From positions 1 through 45,595 of the forward strand of contig CACYJD010000001.1 in assembly GCA_902774655.1 (NCBI GenBank): 45,595 nt of DNA. Direction: 5' to 3'. A program made the position numbers and the translations under genes. Source of the stretch: an uncultured Erysipelotrichaceae bacterium (GTDB lineage: Bacteria > Bacillota_I > Bacilli_A > RFN20 > CAG-826). The notes under the pieces are model-generated. The model made no database searches and had not been told where the DNA came from. It saw only the letters and a list, made by a program, of their open reading frames with translations. How positions within the stretch are numbered: position 1 is the first letter of the stretch; every line of letters starts with the position of its first letter. Positions 16,455 through 24,021 of this stretch are shown piece after piece.

Positions 16455-17238
16455 GAACTAAACCCCACTCACCGAACTTGCGGAAGCCACCGATGGATTT
16501 AATGTAGTTTCTAGCAATCTCAACGATTTCACTATATGGTCTACCATCAACAAATTCGTCACCAATGGCACAGCTTAGCTCAACGACCTTATTTGTCTTT
16601 TGGGCTTTTAAGAAAGCATAGATGTTTACTGATACATCAGCTTTGCTGAGGTCTTTACCATGTAAGCCACCGCCAGTGACTGAATCAGCCATATCGCTGC
16701 CCAATTTTCTATTAGTCGCTCCCGTATCCACTGCTTCGGTTCCTTGCCAATTGCCTAGTGGATTAACAACAGCCTTTTTGAAAATCTCTTTTAAATCATC
16801 CGTGTCAGCATTGCTTTGACAGATAATAAGGCGATTTTTATCTAGGACATATTTGCCATCATAAGGATAGCCGTCAAAGATGTCCTTTGCGATTTGAGTT
16901 AATTTCTTTTGCTCTTCAGTTAAAGGCACTCCACGGAATATGCCGTTATCACCGCATCTAATCTTGCCATGCTGATTTGCACTTAAGAGTGGATCTTGTG
17001 GAACTTCCCTATAATCGACTTTTACCTTATGTCCAACAATCTCGAATACGGCCTTTTTAACTTCTTTCTTATTTAATTTCACGCTTGTTTCCGCGATGAT
17101 ATGACATCTACCATGCCCAAGAAGTACTTCCACTGCTATTCGTGGATTCTTTTCTTTGCTATATGCCATATCTACCAAAGCACCTGCAATTGTGTCGCAA
17201 AGCTTATCTGGATGCTTGGGATTTACTTTTTCAAACAT
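16444..17238 (-). CDS. metK: Compact S-adenosylmethionine synthetase
   Basis: MetK makes S-adenosylmethionine from methionine and ATP in the cytosol. This copy has 264 residues against about 380-400 in cellular enzymes. Signature parts remain: HPDK (residues 9-12, catalytic His9), CGDNGIFRG (95-103, matching the cellular GAGDQG loop), GTEAVDTGATNRKLGSD (166-182) and GGGLHGKDLSKAD (189-201, with Lys195 and Lys199). The central domain and the C-terminal end are shortened. AAGGAGG precedes the ATG. It follows the MetI/MetQ pair after a 154-base leader rich in hairpins. The product could feed the phage methyltransferase encoded nearby, which is inference. Short MetK forms are known from phages, so it is probably active. 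Confidence 0.88.
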   Translation of the reverse strand: MFEKVNPKHPDKLCDTIAGALVDMAYSKEKNPRIAVEVLLGHGRCHIIAETSVKLNKKEVKKAVFEIVGHKVKVDYREVPQDPLLSANQHGKIRCGDNGIFRGVPLTEEQKKLTQIAKDIFDGYPYDGKYVLDKNRLIICQSNADTDDLKEIFKKAVVNPLGNWQGTEAVDTGATNRKLGSDMADSVTGGGLHGKDLSKADVSVNIYAFLKAQKTNKVVELSCAIGDEFVDGRPYSEIVEIARNYIKSIGGFRKFGEWGLVRVK

Positions 17239-17392
17239 TGTTTGCCTCCTTTTTGTTAATTTTGCCTATACTGAATAATTTTATTATTGAGTATAGAGGT
17301 AAAAATGCCCCTAAAAATGGGGTAAAAATGCTATTTTTCATAGGTATTATTAGACTCATTGGAATATATTCCTAATGAGACAAATAATAAAA
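17239..17392 (-). promoter_or_regulatory. Hairpin-rich leader of metK
   Basis: On the minus strand three possible hairpins occur in order: CTCATTAGGAAT/ATTCCAATGAG (one mismatch), CCCC-ATTTTTA-GGGG followed by CATTTTT (terminator-like), and CTATACT/AGTATAG just before the metK ribosome site. The element GCATTTTTACC, or close to it, appears twice. No SAM-I, SAM-II or SMK riboswitch consensus was recognised. It may end MetQ transcripts or regulate metK. Confidence 0.5.
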
Positions 17393-18130
17393 TCAGGCCA
17401 TGTAGATGACCGAGCCACCGAACTTATTTTCGATATAAGTTTTGATATTTTCCTGCTTTAAAGCTTCAACTAAAACACTGGTCTTTTTAGATTCTTGATT
17501 TCCGTTTTTCACAGCAATCACATTAGCCATTGTTTTAGCAATATCGGAATTCTTATCTTCAGTGATTAGGCAGCGATTCACTACTCCTGCAGATAAAGCA
17601 TAATTGCCATTAATAACTGCATATGCACAATCGCTTAACATTAATGGAATATTTTGAGCTTCAACTTGTACTAGATTAGCGGTTTGCATTCCATTTACTT
17701 TTAGTAATTCCACCGCTCTATCGTAGTTGCTCTTATCACTAGGAACCAAAACCTTATCATTTGCAGCATAAGCATCTAAGCTTTTCTTATTTCCTGAATA
17801 AATGCCCATTGGTTCAAAGTGAACATCTAACACTGAAACGAGATGCGTACCATTGCTCGCATTGAATTCATTTAAATAAGGTTTGTGTTGGAAGTAGTTA
17901 GCATCAAGCTCACCGTTTTCTAAGGCATAGTTAGGAAGGACATAATCGTTGAAGACTTTGATATCTAACTTATAGCCTTCTTTTTCAATATAACCTTTGG
18001 TTTGCTCTAGAATTAAAGCATGTGGAGTTGAACTTGCCCCCACCACAATCGTTTTACTATTTTTGTTACATCCTGCTAGCGTAATCACAGGCAAGCAGGC
18101 AAGTATGAGAAACTTTAATGTTTTATGCAT
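17393..18130 (-). CDS. metQ: Methionine ABC transporter lipoprotein (MetQ/NlpA)
   Basis: A 245-residue substrate-binding lipoprotein. It has a signal peptide (residues 1-18, LKFLILACLPVITLAGC) with lipobox LAGC, then SKTIVVGASSTPHALILEQ, VFNDYVLPNYALENGELDANYFQHKPYL and the C-terminal NVIAVKNGNQES, all characteristic of MetQ/NlpA. The family binds methionine and related peptides outside the membrane and hands them to MetI. ATG at 18130 is used, with GGAGG five bases before it; the earlier ATG at 18142 is within that site. It overlaps the metI stop by 16 bases. The stop is TGA. It is unusual inside a phage late region. Confidence 0.93.
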   Translation of the reverse strand: MHKTLKFLILACLPVITLAGCNKNSKTIVVGASSTPHALILEQTKGYIEKEGYKLDIKVFNDYVLPNYALENGELDANYFQHKPYLNEFNASNGTHLVSVLDVHFEPMGIYSGNKKSLDAYAANDKVLVPSDKSNYDRAVELLKVNGMQTANLVQVEAQNIPLMLSDCAYAVINGNYALSAGVVNRCLITEDKNSDIAKTMANVIAVKNGNQESKKTSVLVEALKQENIKTYIENKFGGSVIYMA

Positions 18131-18762
18131 AAGCACCTCCATAAGAGAAATCTGACTAGCAGATTATTAATGATTTGAATTAAGCAAACGATGATTACGA
18201 TAATCACCACGCTTTGTGCGATGATATTCCAATTAAATCTTTGGAAGCCATAAACAATGGCGTAGTTTCCTAAACCACCACCGCCAACAACACCGGCCAT
18301 CGCGCTATAACCGATAATGTTTATCAAGGTGATGCCAATCGCATTAACTAAATAAGGCAACTTACATGCCCATTTAATCCTAACGATAATCTTCAGATTA
18401 CTTGCTCCATCAATCTTTGCAGCTTCTATGACATAACCCGGAATCTCAGATAAGATTTCTTCAATTAGCCTAGCTTCAAACGGAATGGCACAGATTGTTA
18501 AAGGCACTATCATCGCTGTCGTTCCAATTGCCGTTCCGATTAATGCTCTGGTCACTGGAAACATAAAAACAACAAGAAGAATAAAAGGTATGCTCCTACC
18601 CACATCGATAATTCGGTTAAGGATAAAGTTAATAACCCTATTTGGGAATAATCCCCCTGGTCTAGTCTCGCTGACCATTGAGCCAATCGGCATCGCAATA
18701 ATCCAAGATATGATTAAGGAAACACACGACATGTATAAAGTTTCAATCGTTGCATCTAACAT
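18115..18762 (-). CDS. metI: Methionine ABC transporter permease (MetI)
   Basis: A 215-residue integral membrane permease with the family pattern: TLYMSCVSLIISWIIAMPIG at the start, RSIPFILLVVFMFPVTR, the EAA loop EAAKIDGASNLKIIVRIKWA (residues about 140-160) and AMAGVVGGGGLGNYAI. About five transmembrane segments, like cellular MetI (about 217 residues). It should work with MetQ and a MetN ATPase; no MetN-like gene is in the window, so a host MetN would be needed. ATG at 18762 follows AAAGGAG at nine bases. A weak hairpin plus T-run (18763-18830) separates it from the upstream phage gene. Confidence 0.93.
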   Translation of the reverse strand: MLDATIETLYMSCVSLIISWIIAMPIGSMVSETRPGGLFPNRVINFILNRIIDVGRSIPFILLVVFMFPVTRALIGTAIGTTAMIVPLTICAIPFEARLIEEILSEIPGYVIEAAKIDGASNLKIIVRIKWACKLPYLVNAIGITLINIIGYSAMAGVVGGGGLGNYAIVYGFQRFNWNIIAQSVVIIVIIVCLIQIINNLLVRFLLWRCLCIKH

Positions 18763-18766
18763 GTCA

Positions 18767-18811
18767 TCTATCTCCTTTACAAAGTAAAAGACACCATTTA
18801 GGTGCCTATGT
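18767..18811 (-). terminator. Weak terminator-like hairpin before metI
   Basis: On the minus strand GGCACC-TAAAT-GGTGTC (with one G-T pair) is followed by TTTTACTTT. It lies after the small-gene block stop codon at 18828 and before the metI ribosome site. This suggests that the metI-metQ unit is separated from upstream transcription or is inserted cargo. Confidence 0.4.
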
Positions 18812-18827
18812 TCAGCTTTGGTTATTT

Positions 18828-19262
18828 CTACCAAGCTGTATTAAGCCATTTAACGAGTTCTCTAGATGAGTCTGTCGCAAATAATGGTTCATCCCAGTGG
18901 CCTTCGCCATCAGGAGTTCTTCCATAAACCGCATATCTGGTCTTGTTCCAGCAGCAGTCTATTTGGATGGTGAACATCACGTTACCTGTTTCGATATCCG
19001 CAAAGCGGAAGTCATCATAAAGTGGTCCATTTAAAGGGCAGTTGTTTTTAAACCAGACATACCAGTTTTCTAGGTCTACCTTTCCGCCACGCTTGACTTG
19101 CTTAATGATGTTACCCATCTTTTTGGTCTTGTTGGCTAAGCTTGAGTCTTTGCAGAACCAGTCATACCAACCTGCCTTGATTTGGGTTTTAACATCATCG
19201 GCATCAAAATTGCCTTCCATGAATTCATCAATCCATCGGAATAATCTTAATCTGTCCATCAT
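18828..19262 (-). CDS. Phage protein of unknown function
   Basis: A 144-residue soluble protein, Trp/Asp rich, with WYDWFCKDSSLANKTKKMG and a C-terminal block SSRELVKWLNTAW. I do not recognise a family. It overlaps the upstream gene by one base and is part of a three-gene block under the palindrome-containing promoter near 19.78 kb. No membrane segment or clear catalytic motif is visible. Confidence 0.7.
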   Translation of the reverse strand: MMDRLRLFRWIDEFMEGNFDADDVKTQIKAGWYDWFCKDSSLANKTKKMGNIIKQVKRGGKVDLENWYVWFKNNCPLNGPLYDDFRFADIETGNVMFTIQIDCCWNKTRYAVYGRTPDGEGHWDEPLFATDSSRELVKWLNTAW

Positions 19263-19513
19263 TACCAGCCACGCTCCTTTCTTTCAAATTCAAAGCAGGA
19301 CTCACTATACCTTTTCCAAATTGGATTGGCTTCGATGTCCTTATCTTCAAAAACGCGGATGCCTGCTCGTACTTCGTTAAAGTAGTTAAGCAAAGCTTCA
19401 TCACCTTTTTCTCTCCACACTTCTTTACCGTGATGGAGATAAACATATTCGTGAGTTTTAGGCGCATAGCCCAGTTGGTTCTCTTTGCGCTTGCCTTCAG
19501 TGACTAAGTACAT
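19262..19513 (-). CDS. Small phage protein of unknown function
   Basis: An 83-residue protein, aromatic- and Lys/Glu-rich (LGYAPKTHEYVYLHHGKEVW), with no recognised domain. Start ATG at 19513 forms a TAATG overlap with the previous stop. An alternative frame start at 19531 lies within the upstream gene and looks unlikely. It is translationally coupled with its neighbours. Confidence 0.65.
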   Translation of the reverse strand: MYLVTEGKRKENQLGYAPKTHEYVYLHHGKEVWREKGDEALLNYFNEVRAGIRVFEDKDIEANPIWKRYSESCFEFERKERGW

Positions 19514-19746
19514 TATTTGAGCCCCCTCCATAAAGGTTTGAGTTCAACAGGTGTGTTTTCATAGTCGATTTCGTCCATACAAATCGGCTCATCCATTTTA
19601 AGGGAGTCGATGCAGCCTTGAATTGTATCTAGCCATCTAGCTTCATAACCACCAGTGATATCCTTTGTTTGGTTGGTTACTCCGGCATCTTTATACCTTT
19701 GTAGTAAGGTTTCTAGGCCCTTTTTAGTTCTTATTTCCTTTGCCAT
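19513..19746 (-). CDS. Small phage protein of unknown function
   Basis: A 77-residue protein, helical at the start (KEIRTKKGLETLLQRYKDAG) and acidic in the middle (MDEPICMDEIDYENTP). It begins the small-gene block, directly behind a promoter with a perfect palindrome. GGAGGG precedes the ATG. No family recognised. Confidence 0.7.
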   Translation of the reverse strand: MAKEIRTKKGLETLLQRYKDAGVTNQTKDITGGYEARWLDTIQGCIDSLKMDEPICMDEIDYENTPVELKPLWRGLK

Positions 19747-19757
19747 ATTTTGACCCT

Positions 19758-19810
19758 CCTTCTTATCTGGTCATTATATATATCACTCTAAAGAGTGATA
19801 ATAGCAAGAT
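19758..19810 (-). promoter_or_regulatory. Operator-containing promoter of the 19.7 kb operon
   Basis: On the minus strand a TTATCA-like -35 and TATAAT -10 lie 17 bases apart. The spacer is occupied by TATCACTC-TTTA-GAGTGATA, an 8-bp stem with a 4-base loop and a typical repressor site. The TATAAT is followed by the AAGGAGGG site of the first small gene. A repressor binding here would shut off the block that includes metI, metQ and metK, if no terminator stops it earlier. Confidence 0.55.
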
Positions 19811-19839
19811 AATAAGACATTACTTTGATACAATTGGCA

Positions 19840-19880
19840 GCGTGAGTGAGGTAGCGAAGAAGAACCACCCCACTCACTAG
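19840..19880 (+). repeat. Hairpin GTGAGTG/CACTCAC with downstream ribosome-site-like motif
   Basis: GTGAGTGAGGT and ACCACCCCACTCAC form a hairpin with a purine-rich loop, followed by AGAAAGGAGG six bases before an ATG at 19895 on the plus strand. The frame after that ATG lies opposite the methyltransferase gene and looks like its shadow, so I annotate only the structure. Confidence 0.4.
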
Positions 19881-19947
19881 AAAGGAGGTATGCAATGACA
19901 CACAGTCAATTGTTTTCTTTTACGCGTGTAAGCACAAATTGTCGGAT

Positions 19948-21234
19948 TTATTTTAAGAAGTCATCATTGTCCAAGACTTCAAAATCCTTGATGGTTTCAA
20001 GCGGAATCTTCTCGCCATTTCTTAATAAAAAACACCCTTCATACGAACCGGTGTTCCTTAAGTATCTTTTAATGATTACATCCACATACTTAGTGTCAAG
20101 TTCCATCAAGTAAGCAGTTCTTTCAATTTGCTCACAGGCAATTAATGTTGTACCACTACCACCAAAGAGATCTAAGACAAGCTCACCTCTACGGCTGCTG
20201 TTTTCAATAAGTTTGGTTACGAGTGGTATTGGTTTCATTGTTGGATGGAGTTCAGAAGATTGTGGTCTATCGTATTCAAGAATAGTCGTTTGAGTTCTAT
20301 CCTCTACAAAGTAATGGGCCGCACCTTCTTTCCAACCAAACAAAATTGGTTCATGCATGTAATGATATGGACATCTTCCTAAAACAAAGTTGTTCTTTTT
20401 CCAAATTAAACATTCGGATAATTTAAACCCTGCTTCTTTAAAAGCACCACGAAAGTTATATCCTTCAGTGTCTGCATGGAAGACATAAATCGAACCACCA
20501 GGTTTGACGTTGTTATAGAAGTTCACCATGACCTTATCAAGGAATTCCCTGAAGGATGAATCATCCATGTCGTCGTTAAGAATGGTTCTATCAGTCATAC
20601 CACAGTCATATCCACCACGTTCCTTATATTGTTGACCCTTTTTGCCTATGGCAACATTATAAGGCGGGTCGGTTTCAATTAAGTCGGCTAGCTTACCATC
20701 CATTAAAACATCAACGTCTTCTTTTACAGTGGAATCACCACACATGACTCTATGCTTTCCTAAGACGTAAACGTCGCCTTTAAGTGAATATGGGTTTTCA
20801 GGTAAAGCTTCATCTTCATCAAAATTATCATCTTTAGGTTTGTCTTGGAGTTTATCCATTAAATCTTCAAATCCAAATTGAAGAAGATCCATATCGATGT
20901 TTTTGATTTCAACGGCTAACTTACCCATATCCCATTTGGCAATTTCAGCTGTTTTATTATCAGCAAGTCTTAAAGCCTTAACTTCATCTTCTGATAAGTC
21001 GTCAACCACAATACATGGGACCTCTTTTAATCCTAATTTTTTAGATGCAAGTAAACGTGTATGACCTGCGATAATTACATTATGAGAATCGATGAGAATA
21101 GGATTTCTAAAGCCAAAGGCTTTGATTGAATTCGCTACCGCATCAACTGCCTCATCATTAAATCTTGGGTTGTTGTCATAAGCGATAAGTTCATCAATCT
21201 TCTTTATTACTATCTTCTGACTCGACATTGGCAT
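19948..21234 (-). CDS. ParB-like domain plus DNA methyltransferase fusion
   Basis: A 428-residue phage enzyme. Residues about 8-125 are ParB/Sulfiredoxin-like (SQKIVIKKIDELIAYDNNPR, IIAGHTRLLA with a GHTR box). Residues about 150-400 form a beta-class N4/N6 methyltransferase with DPPYN (189-193) and a LDLFGGSGTT AdoMet motif near 370. It uses S-adenosylmethionine to methylate DNA; the site is not readable. ParB-methylase fusions are common in Firmicutes phages and may protect phage DNA. GGAGG lies eight bases before the ATG. It needs SAM, which the neighbouring metK could supply. Confidence 0.92.
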   Translation of the reverse strand: MPMSSQKIVIKKIDELIAYDNNPRFNDEAVDAVANSIKAFGFRNPILIDSHNVIIAGHTRLLASKKLGLKEVPCIVVDDLSEDEVKALRLADNKTAEIAKWDMGKLAVEIKNIDMDLLQFGFEDLMDKLQDKPKDDNFDEDEALPENPYSLKGDVYVLGKHRVMCGDSTVKEDVDVLMDGKLADLIETDPPYNVAIGKKGQQYKERGGYDCGMTDRTILNDDMDDSSFREFLDKVMVNFYNNVKPGGSIYVFHADTEGYNFRGAFKEAGFKLSECLIWKKNNFVLGRCPYHYMHEPILFGWKEGAAHYFVEDRTQTTILEYDRPQSSELHPTMKPIPLVTKLIENSSRRGELVLDLFGGSGTTLIACEQIERTAYLMELDTKYVDVIIKRYLRNTGSYEGCFLLRNGEKIPLETIKDFEVLDNDDFLK

Positions 21235-21691
21235 TTTCCCATCCTCCTAATTCGTTTTTAACTTTGTTTTCCAAAATCTTTAACTTTCGATATTCAATAG
21301 CAAATTCGTCACCATAAAGAATCGCTAATAAATAGCGGTTAGCATCTAAGCTTGGTGGCATTTTTGTTACTACTTCACCGGCAACACGTTCACCCACCAC
21401 TTTGCCATCTTTGGTCTTCATGGTTTTACGTGTAACTTTATGCTCGGCACCATCAGCGAGTTTTCTAACATTGTCTAAGAAATGTTTTTTATCGTTGAAT
21501 TTGGTCTCTTCGATCAGTTGTCTGATTTCTGGTATCTTTTTGAAACTTGTGTACGTGTCCGGAGATATCTTTAGGCAACTTGCAATTTCCTTATCGGTAG
21601 CACCTGATAAAAGGCATTGAATAAGGATCTCACGGTACTCTGGCCACTTTCCACTATCCTTCCACGTCGCAAGGCATGATTTTCTACCCAT
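21194..21691 (-). CDS. Phage HTH protein, terminase-small/regulator-like
   Basis: A 165-residue protein starting MGRKSCLATWKDSGKWPEYR and containing LSGATDKEIASCLKISPDTY, a helix-turn-helix of the kind seen in small terminase-like and phage regulatory proteins. ATG at 21691 follows AAAGGAG. An ORF start further upstream at 21799 was rejected because it would pass through a terminator. It overlaps the methyltransferase by 41 bases. It may regulate the late genes, and a small terminase role is less likely because another candidate lies beside the large subunit. Confidence 0.65.
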   Translation of the reverse strand: MGRKSCLATWKDSGKWPEYREILIQCLLSGATDKEIASCLKISPDTYTSFKKIPEIRQLIEETKFNDKKHFLDNVRKLADGAEHKVTRKTMKTKDGKVVGERVAGEVVTKMPPSLDANRYLLAILYGDEFAIEYRKLKILENKVKNELGGWENANVESEDSNKED

Positions 21692-21705
21692 AGGTAAATC
21701 TCCTT

Positions 21706-21748
21706 TTAGCGTGAATAAAAATAAAACCCACGATTTTACTCGTAGGTT
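21706..21748 (-). terminator. Terminator at the end of the early operon
   Basis: On the minus strand AACCTACGA (21740-21748) and TCGTGGGTT (21725-21733) form a 9-bp stem with one G-T pair, followed by TTATTTTTATT. It lies after the DUF1492-like gene and just before the 21.7 kb regulator gene, so it would divide early from middle/late transcription or act as a switchable attenuator. Confidence 0.8.
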
Positions 21749-21826
21749 CTTTACAGCTTTCGCCAATTCTACACTAATGCATTTATTTGCTGATTTCAAC
21801 TAATCACCATAGGCCAAAGCGGTCCA

Positions 21827-22246
21827 TTATGGTCCAACATTTATTTTGATACTATTTAACGCATCCCAATGCCATCTTTTGGCTGTGGTTAGTGAGACAT
21901 ACATCTTTGTGCAAATGGTTTGCCAAGAGTAGTCATTAAGGTATCGCATTATAAGAATGTTTTGATAATCAGGATTAGATAGTTCGTAGATTGCAGCTAG
22001 AACTTCTTCTTTGGCTTTTTCATATTCAGCGGTCAACTCATCTATCTTCTTTTCTACTTCCATAATTTTATCAATCCATTTTACAAATGGAGCCTGCTGA
22101 CTTCTTGTCTTTTGCACTACTGGTTGATCGTAGTTACCACCAGGAATGGAATTAGCTAATTCTTCGAAGGATTGCTTTTGTAGTATTAGGGCATCAATGC
22201 GTTTTTGGATACGCATCGGCTTTTGTAGGAATTCCTTATTAGTCAT
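21827..22246 (-). CDS. ArpU/RinA-like late transcription regulator (DUF1492)
   Basis: A 139-residue protein. It has an N-terminal coiled coil and a C-terminal sigma-region-4-like segment (LSNPDYQNILIMRYLNDYSWQTICTKM, then TTAKRWHWDALNSI), the arrangement of ArpU/DUF1492 phage activators. Such proteins turn on phage late genes. It is the last gene of the early operon, immediately before the terminator, the position expected for a late activator. It overlaps the helicase gene by 8 bases. Confidence 0.8.
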   Translation of the reverse strand: MTNKEFLQKPMRIQKRIDALILQKQSFEELANSIPGGNYDQPVVQKTRSQQAPFVKWIDKIMEVEKKIDELTAEYEKAKEEVLAAIYELSNPDYQNILIMRYLNDYSWQTICTKMYVSLTTAKRWHWDALNSIKINVGP

Positions 22247-23615
22247 GGTCTACCCCCTTAATTTTTGCTTTTACTGCATCAATTAGTCTTGTTTGGGTCA
22301 TGTCTTTGTCTTTAAGAGCTCTAAGAACTAGTTCATCCATTGTGCCTTTAGCGATGATATGCATCACTACTACTGAACCGCTTTTTTGTCCTTGGCGATA
22401 GAGTCTAGCAACTGTTTGCTGGTAAAGCTCTAAAGACCAAGTAAGGCCAAACCACACTATAGTGTTTCCACCACTTTGGAGGTTTAGTCCGTGTCCAGCA
22501 GATGCAGGATGGATTAATCCAACTTGTAACTCTTTGTTATTCCATTGTCTGATGTTTTCTGGTTTATCTAAGGTTTTATAGATAACACCTAATTTGTCTA
22601 ATCTTTTCTTAATGCGATCTAAATCGTGCTTGAACCAATATGCTACTAGTAGCGGTTTGCCATTAGCGGCTTCAATGATGTCTTCAAGTTCATCGAGTTT
22701 ACGATCATGAATTTCTACGACTTCACCTGAATCGCTATAAATAGCACCATTAGCAATTTGAAGTAACTTACCAGTAAGAACTGCTGCATTAGCACTTGTG
22801 ATCTCTTTGTCTTTTAATTCAAGAACCATCTCATCGACAAGTTCTTTATAAAGACTGATTTCATGCTCGTCTAATTCCACCGCTCTTTCCACTTCAATTA
22901 AGTCAGGCATCTTAAGATGGTCGATGGCTTTCATTGAAATTGTAATGTCGCTAATCTTGCTGTAGATTCTAGCTTCGGCACCTGCTTGCGGTTTATAAGA
23001 GAACACCACCATTCCATTACGCTTATCTGGAAGAAAATACTCTTCACGATATCTTGTAATGAATCGTCCAAGGCGAGAGCCATAATCTAAACATTTGAAT
23101 TCTGCCCATAGGTCCATGAGACCATTTCCTGCAGGTGTGCCGGTTAATCCTATGATTCTTTTCACATATGGACGTATGGTCATCAAAGCCTTATGCCTTT
23201 TAGATCTGCCATTCTTGAAACTTGATAGTTCATCAATAACCACAGTATCAAAGTCAAACTTATATCCGCTTTTAGTTACTAACCATTCTAGGTTTTCGCG
23301 GTTAATGATATAAATATCAGCTTTAGCTTTTAGTGCTCTTAAGCGTTCCATCTCAGTGCCGATTACAATGCTAGATTTTAGAAAGTGAAGATGTTCCCAC
23401 TTCTTTAACTCATCAGGCCATGAGATTAGTCCAACACGTAACGGTGCCACCACTAGCACTTTATGGATTTCAAAGGAATCAAATAGCAAATCGAATAAAG
23501 CAGTAAGCGTAATAACGGTCTTGCCTAAACCCATATCGATTAGCAATGCACTTATTGGATGATGCTCGATATAGTTAGTAGCAAAACTTTGATATTCATG
23601 TGGTTCGTATTGCAT
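22239..23615 (-). CDS. SNF2/DEAD-type helicase
   Basis: A 458-residue SF2 ATPase. It has the SNF2-like motifs LLIDMGLGKTVITLTAL (Walker A, GLGKT), VVIDELSSFK (DExx box as DELS), RIIGLTGTPAGNGL and the C-terminal NLQSGGNTIVWFGLTWS and QTVARLYRQGQK. It is a common member of Firmicutes phage replication operons and likely remodels DNA. ATG at 23615 has GGAGG eight bases upstream. It follows the VRR-NUC nuclease gene, a pairing often seen. Confidence 0.92.
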   Translation of the reverse strand: MQYEPHEYQSFATNYIEHHPISALLIDMGLGKTVITLTALFDLLFDSFEIHKVLVVAPLRVGLISWPDELKKWEHLHFLKSSIVIGTEMERLRALKAKADIYIINRENLEWLVTKSGYKFDFDTVVIDELSSFKNGRSKRHKALMTIRPYVKRIIGLTGTPAGNGLMDLWAEFKCLDYGSRLGRFITRYREEYFLPDKRNGMVVFSYKPQAGAEARIYSKISDITISMKAIDHLKMPDLIEVERAVELDEHEISLYKELVDEMVLELKDKEITSANAAVLTGKLLQIANGAIYSDSGEVVEIHDRKLDELEDIIEAANGKPLLVAYWFKHDLDRIKKRLDKLGVIYKTLDKPENIRQWNNKELQVGLIHPASAGHGLNLQSGGNTIVWFGLTWSLELYQQTVARLYRQGQKSGSVVVMHIIAKGTMDELVLRALKDKDMTQTRLIDAVKAKIKGVDHD

Positions 23616-23880
23616 CAATAATTCCTCCTATTTGATTTACATCGTCTAGAACATAAGTGTTAAAGCCTAATGTTCGTAATTCACGATGTCGTTTAAGTTG
23701 TATCTTTCTTGGCTTTTTGCCGGGTGCTTTAACTTCGACAAATCCAATCTTGCCTATTGCCACTAGTACGACGCGGTCAGGTGCCCCTACATAACCAGGA
23801 CTAACTAGCTTTAGACATAATCCCCCAGCCTTTTTAACGGCTTTTACCAATTTTTCCTCTATTTTTGCTTCTTCAGCCAC
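23596..23880 (-). CDS. VRR-NUC domain nuclease
   Basis: A 94-residue VRR-NUC nuclease of the PD-(D/E)XK fold, with KLVSPGYVGAPDRVVLVAIGKIGFVEVKAPGKK (quoted in part as GYVGAPDRVV and FVEVKAPGKK). Such nucleases act on branched DNA, probably with the neighbouring SNF2 helicase. I chose GTG at 23880, four bases after AAAGGAGGTCAC; the frame is open further upstream, but that lies in a repeat-rich non-coding region. Confidence 0.85.
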   Translation of the reverse strand: MAEEAKIEEKLVKAVKKAGGLCLKLVSPGYVGAPDRVVLVAIGKIGFVEVKAPGKKPRKIQLKRHRELRTLGFNTYVLDDVNQIGGIIDAIRTT

Positions 23881-23894
23881 GTGACCTCCTTTTA

Positions 23895-24010
23895 GTACTT
23901 TTAGTACTAGTGAGGTCAATGAAGTCATTTCCGAACTTTTCTATATAGAGATAATTTTTATTTTTTTCCTTATATGAACAAGTTATGTTTTGACCTCATT
24001 GACCTCACCT
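23895..24010. other. Candidate phage replication origin
   Basis: The gap between the VRR-NUC and primase genes has a 13-base inverted repeat GTGAGGTCAATGA (about 23910) and TCATTGACCTCAC (about 23996), a tandem GAGGTCAAT/GAGGTCAA unit on the minus strand, a duplicated AGTACTTTTAGTAC, and a very AT-rich centre (TTTTTATTTTTTTCC). Repeats flanking an AT-rich core beside a primase gene are typical of phage origins. No direct proof. Confidence 0.45.
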
Positions 24011-24021
24011 TAGACCAATTT

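Noticed and set aside
17239..17392. Known SAM riboswitch
   Set aside because: The conserved cores of SAM-I, SAM-II or SMK were not found; only generic hairpins are visible.
19819..19833. Match ATTACTTTGATACAA also found beside tRNA-Trp (41783-41797), as attachment core
   Set aside because: Fifteen AT-rich bases can match by chance at this scale, one copy lies inside the phage, and no integrase is present.
19895..20113. Plus-strand 72-codon frame with a good ribosome-like site
   Set aside because: It runs opposite the well-supported methyltransferase gene, has Ser/Lys-rich shadow composition and no recognisable domain. Only its upstream hairpin is annotated.
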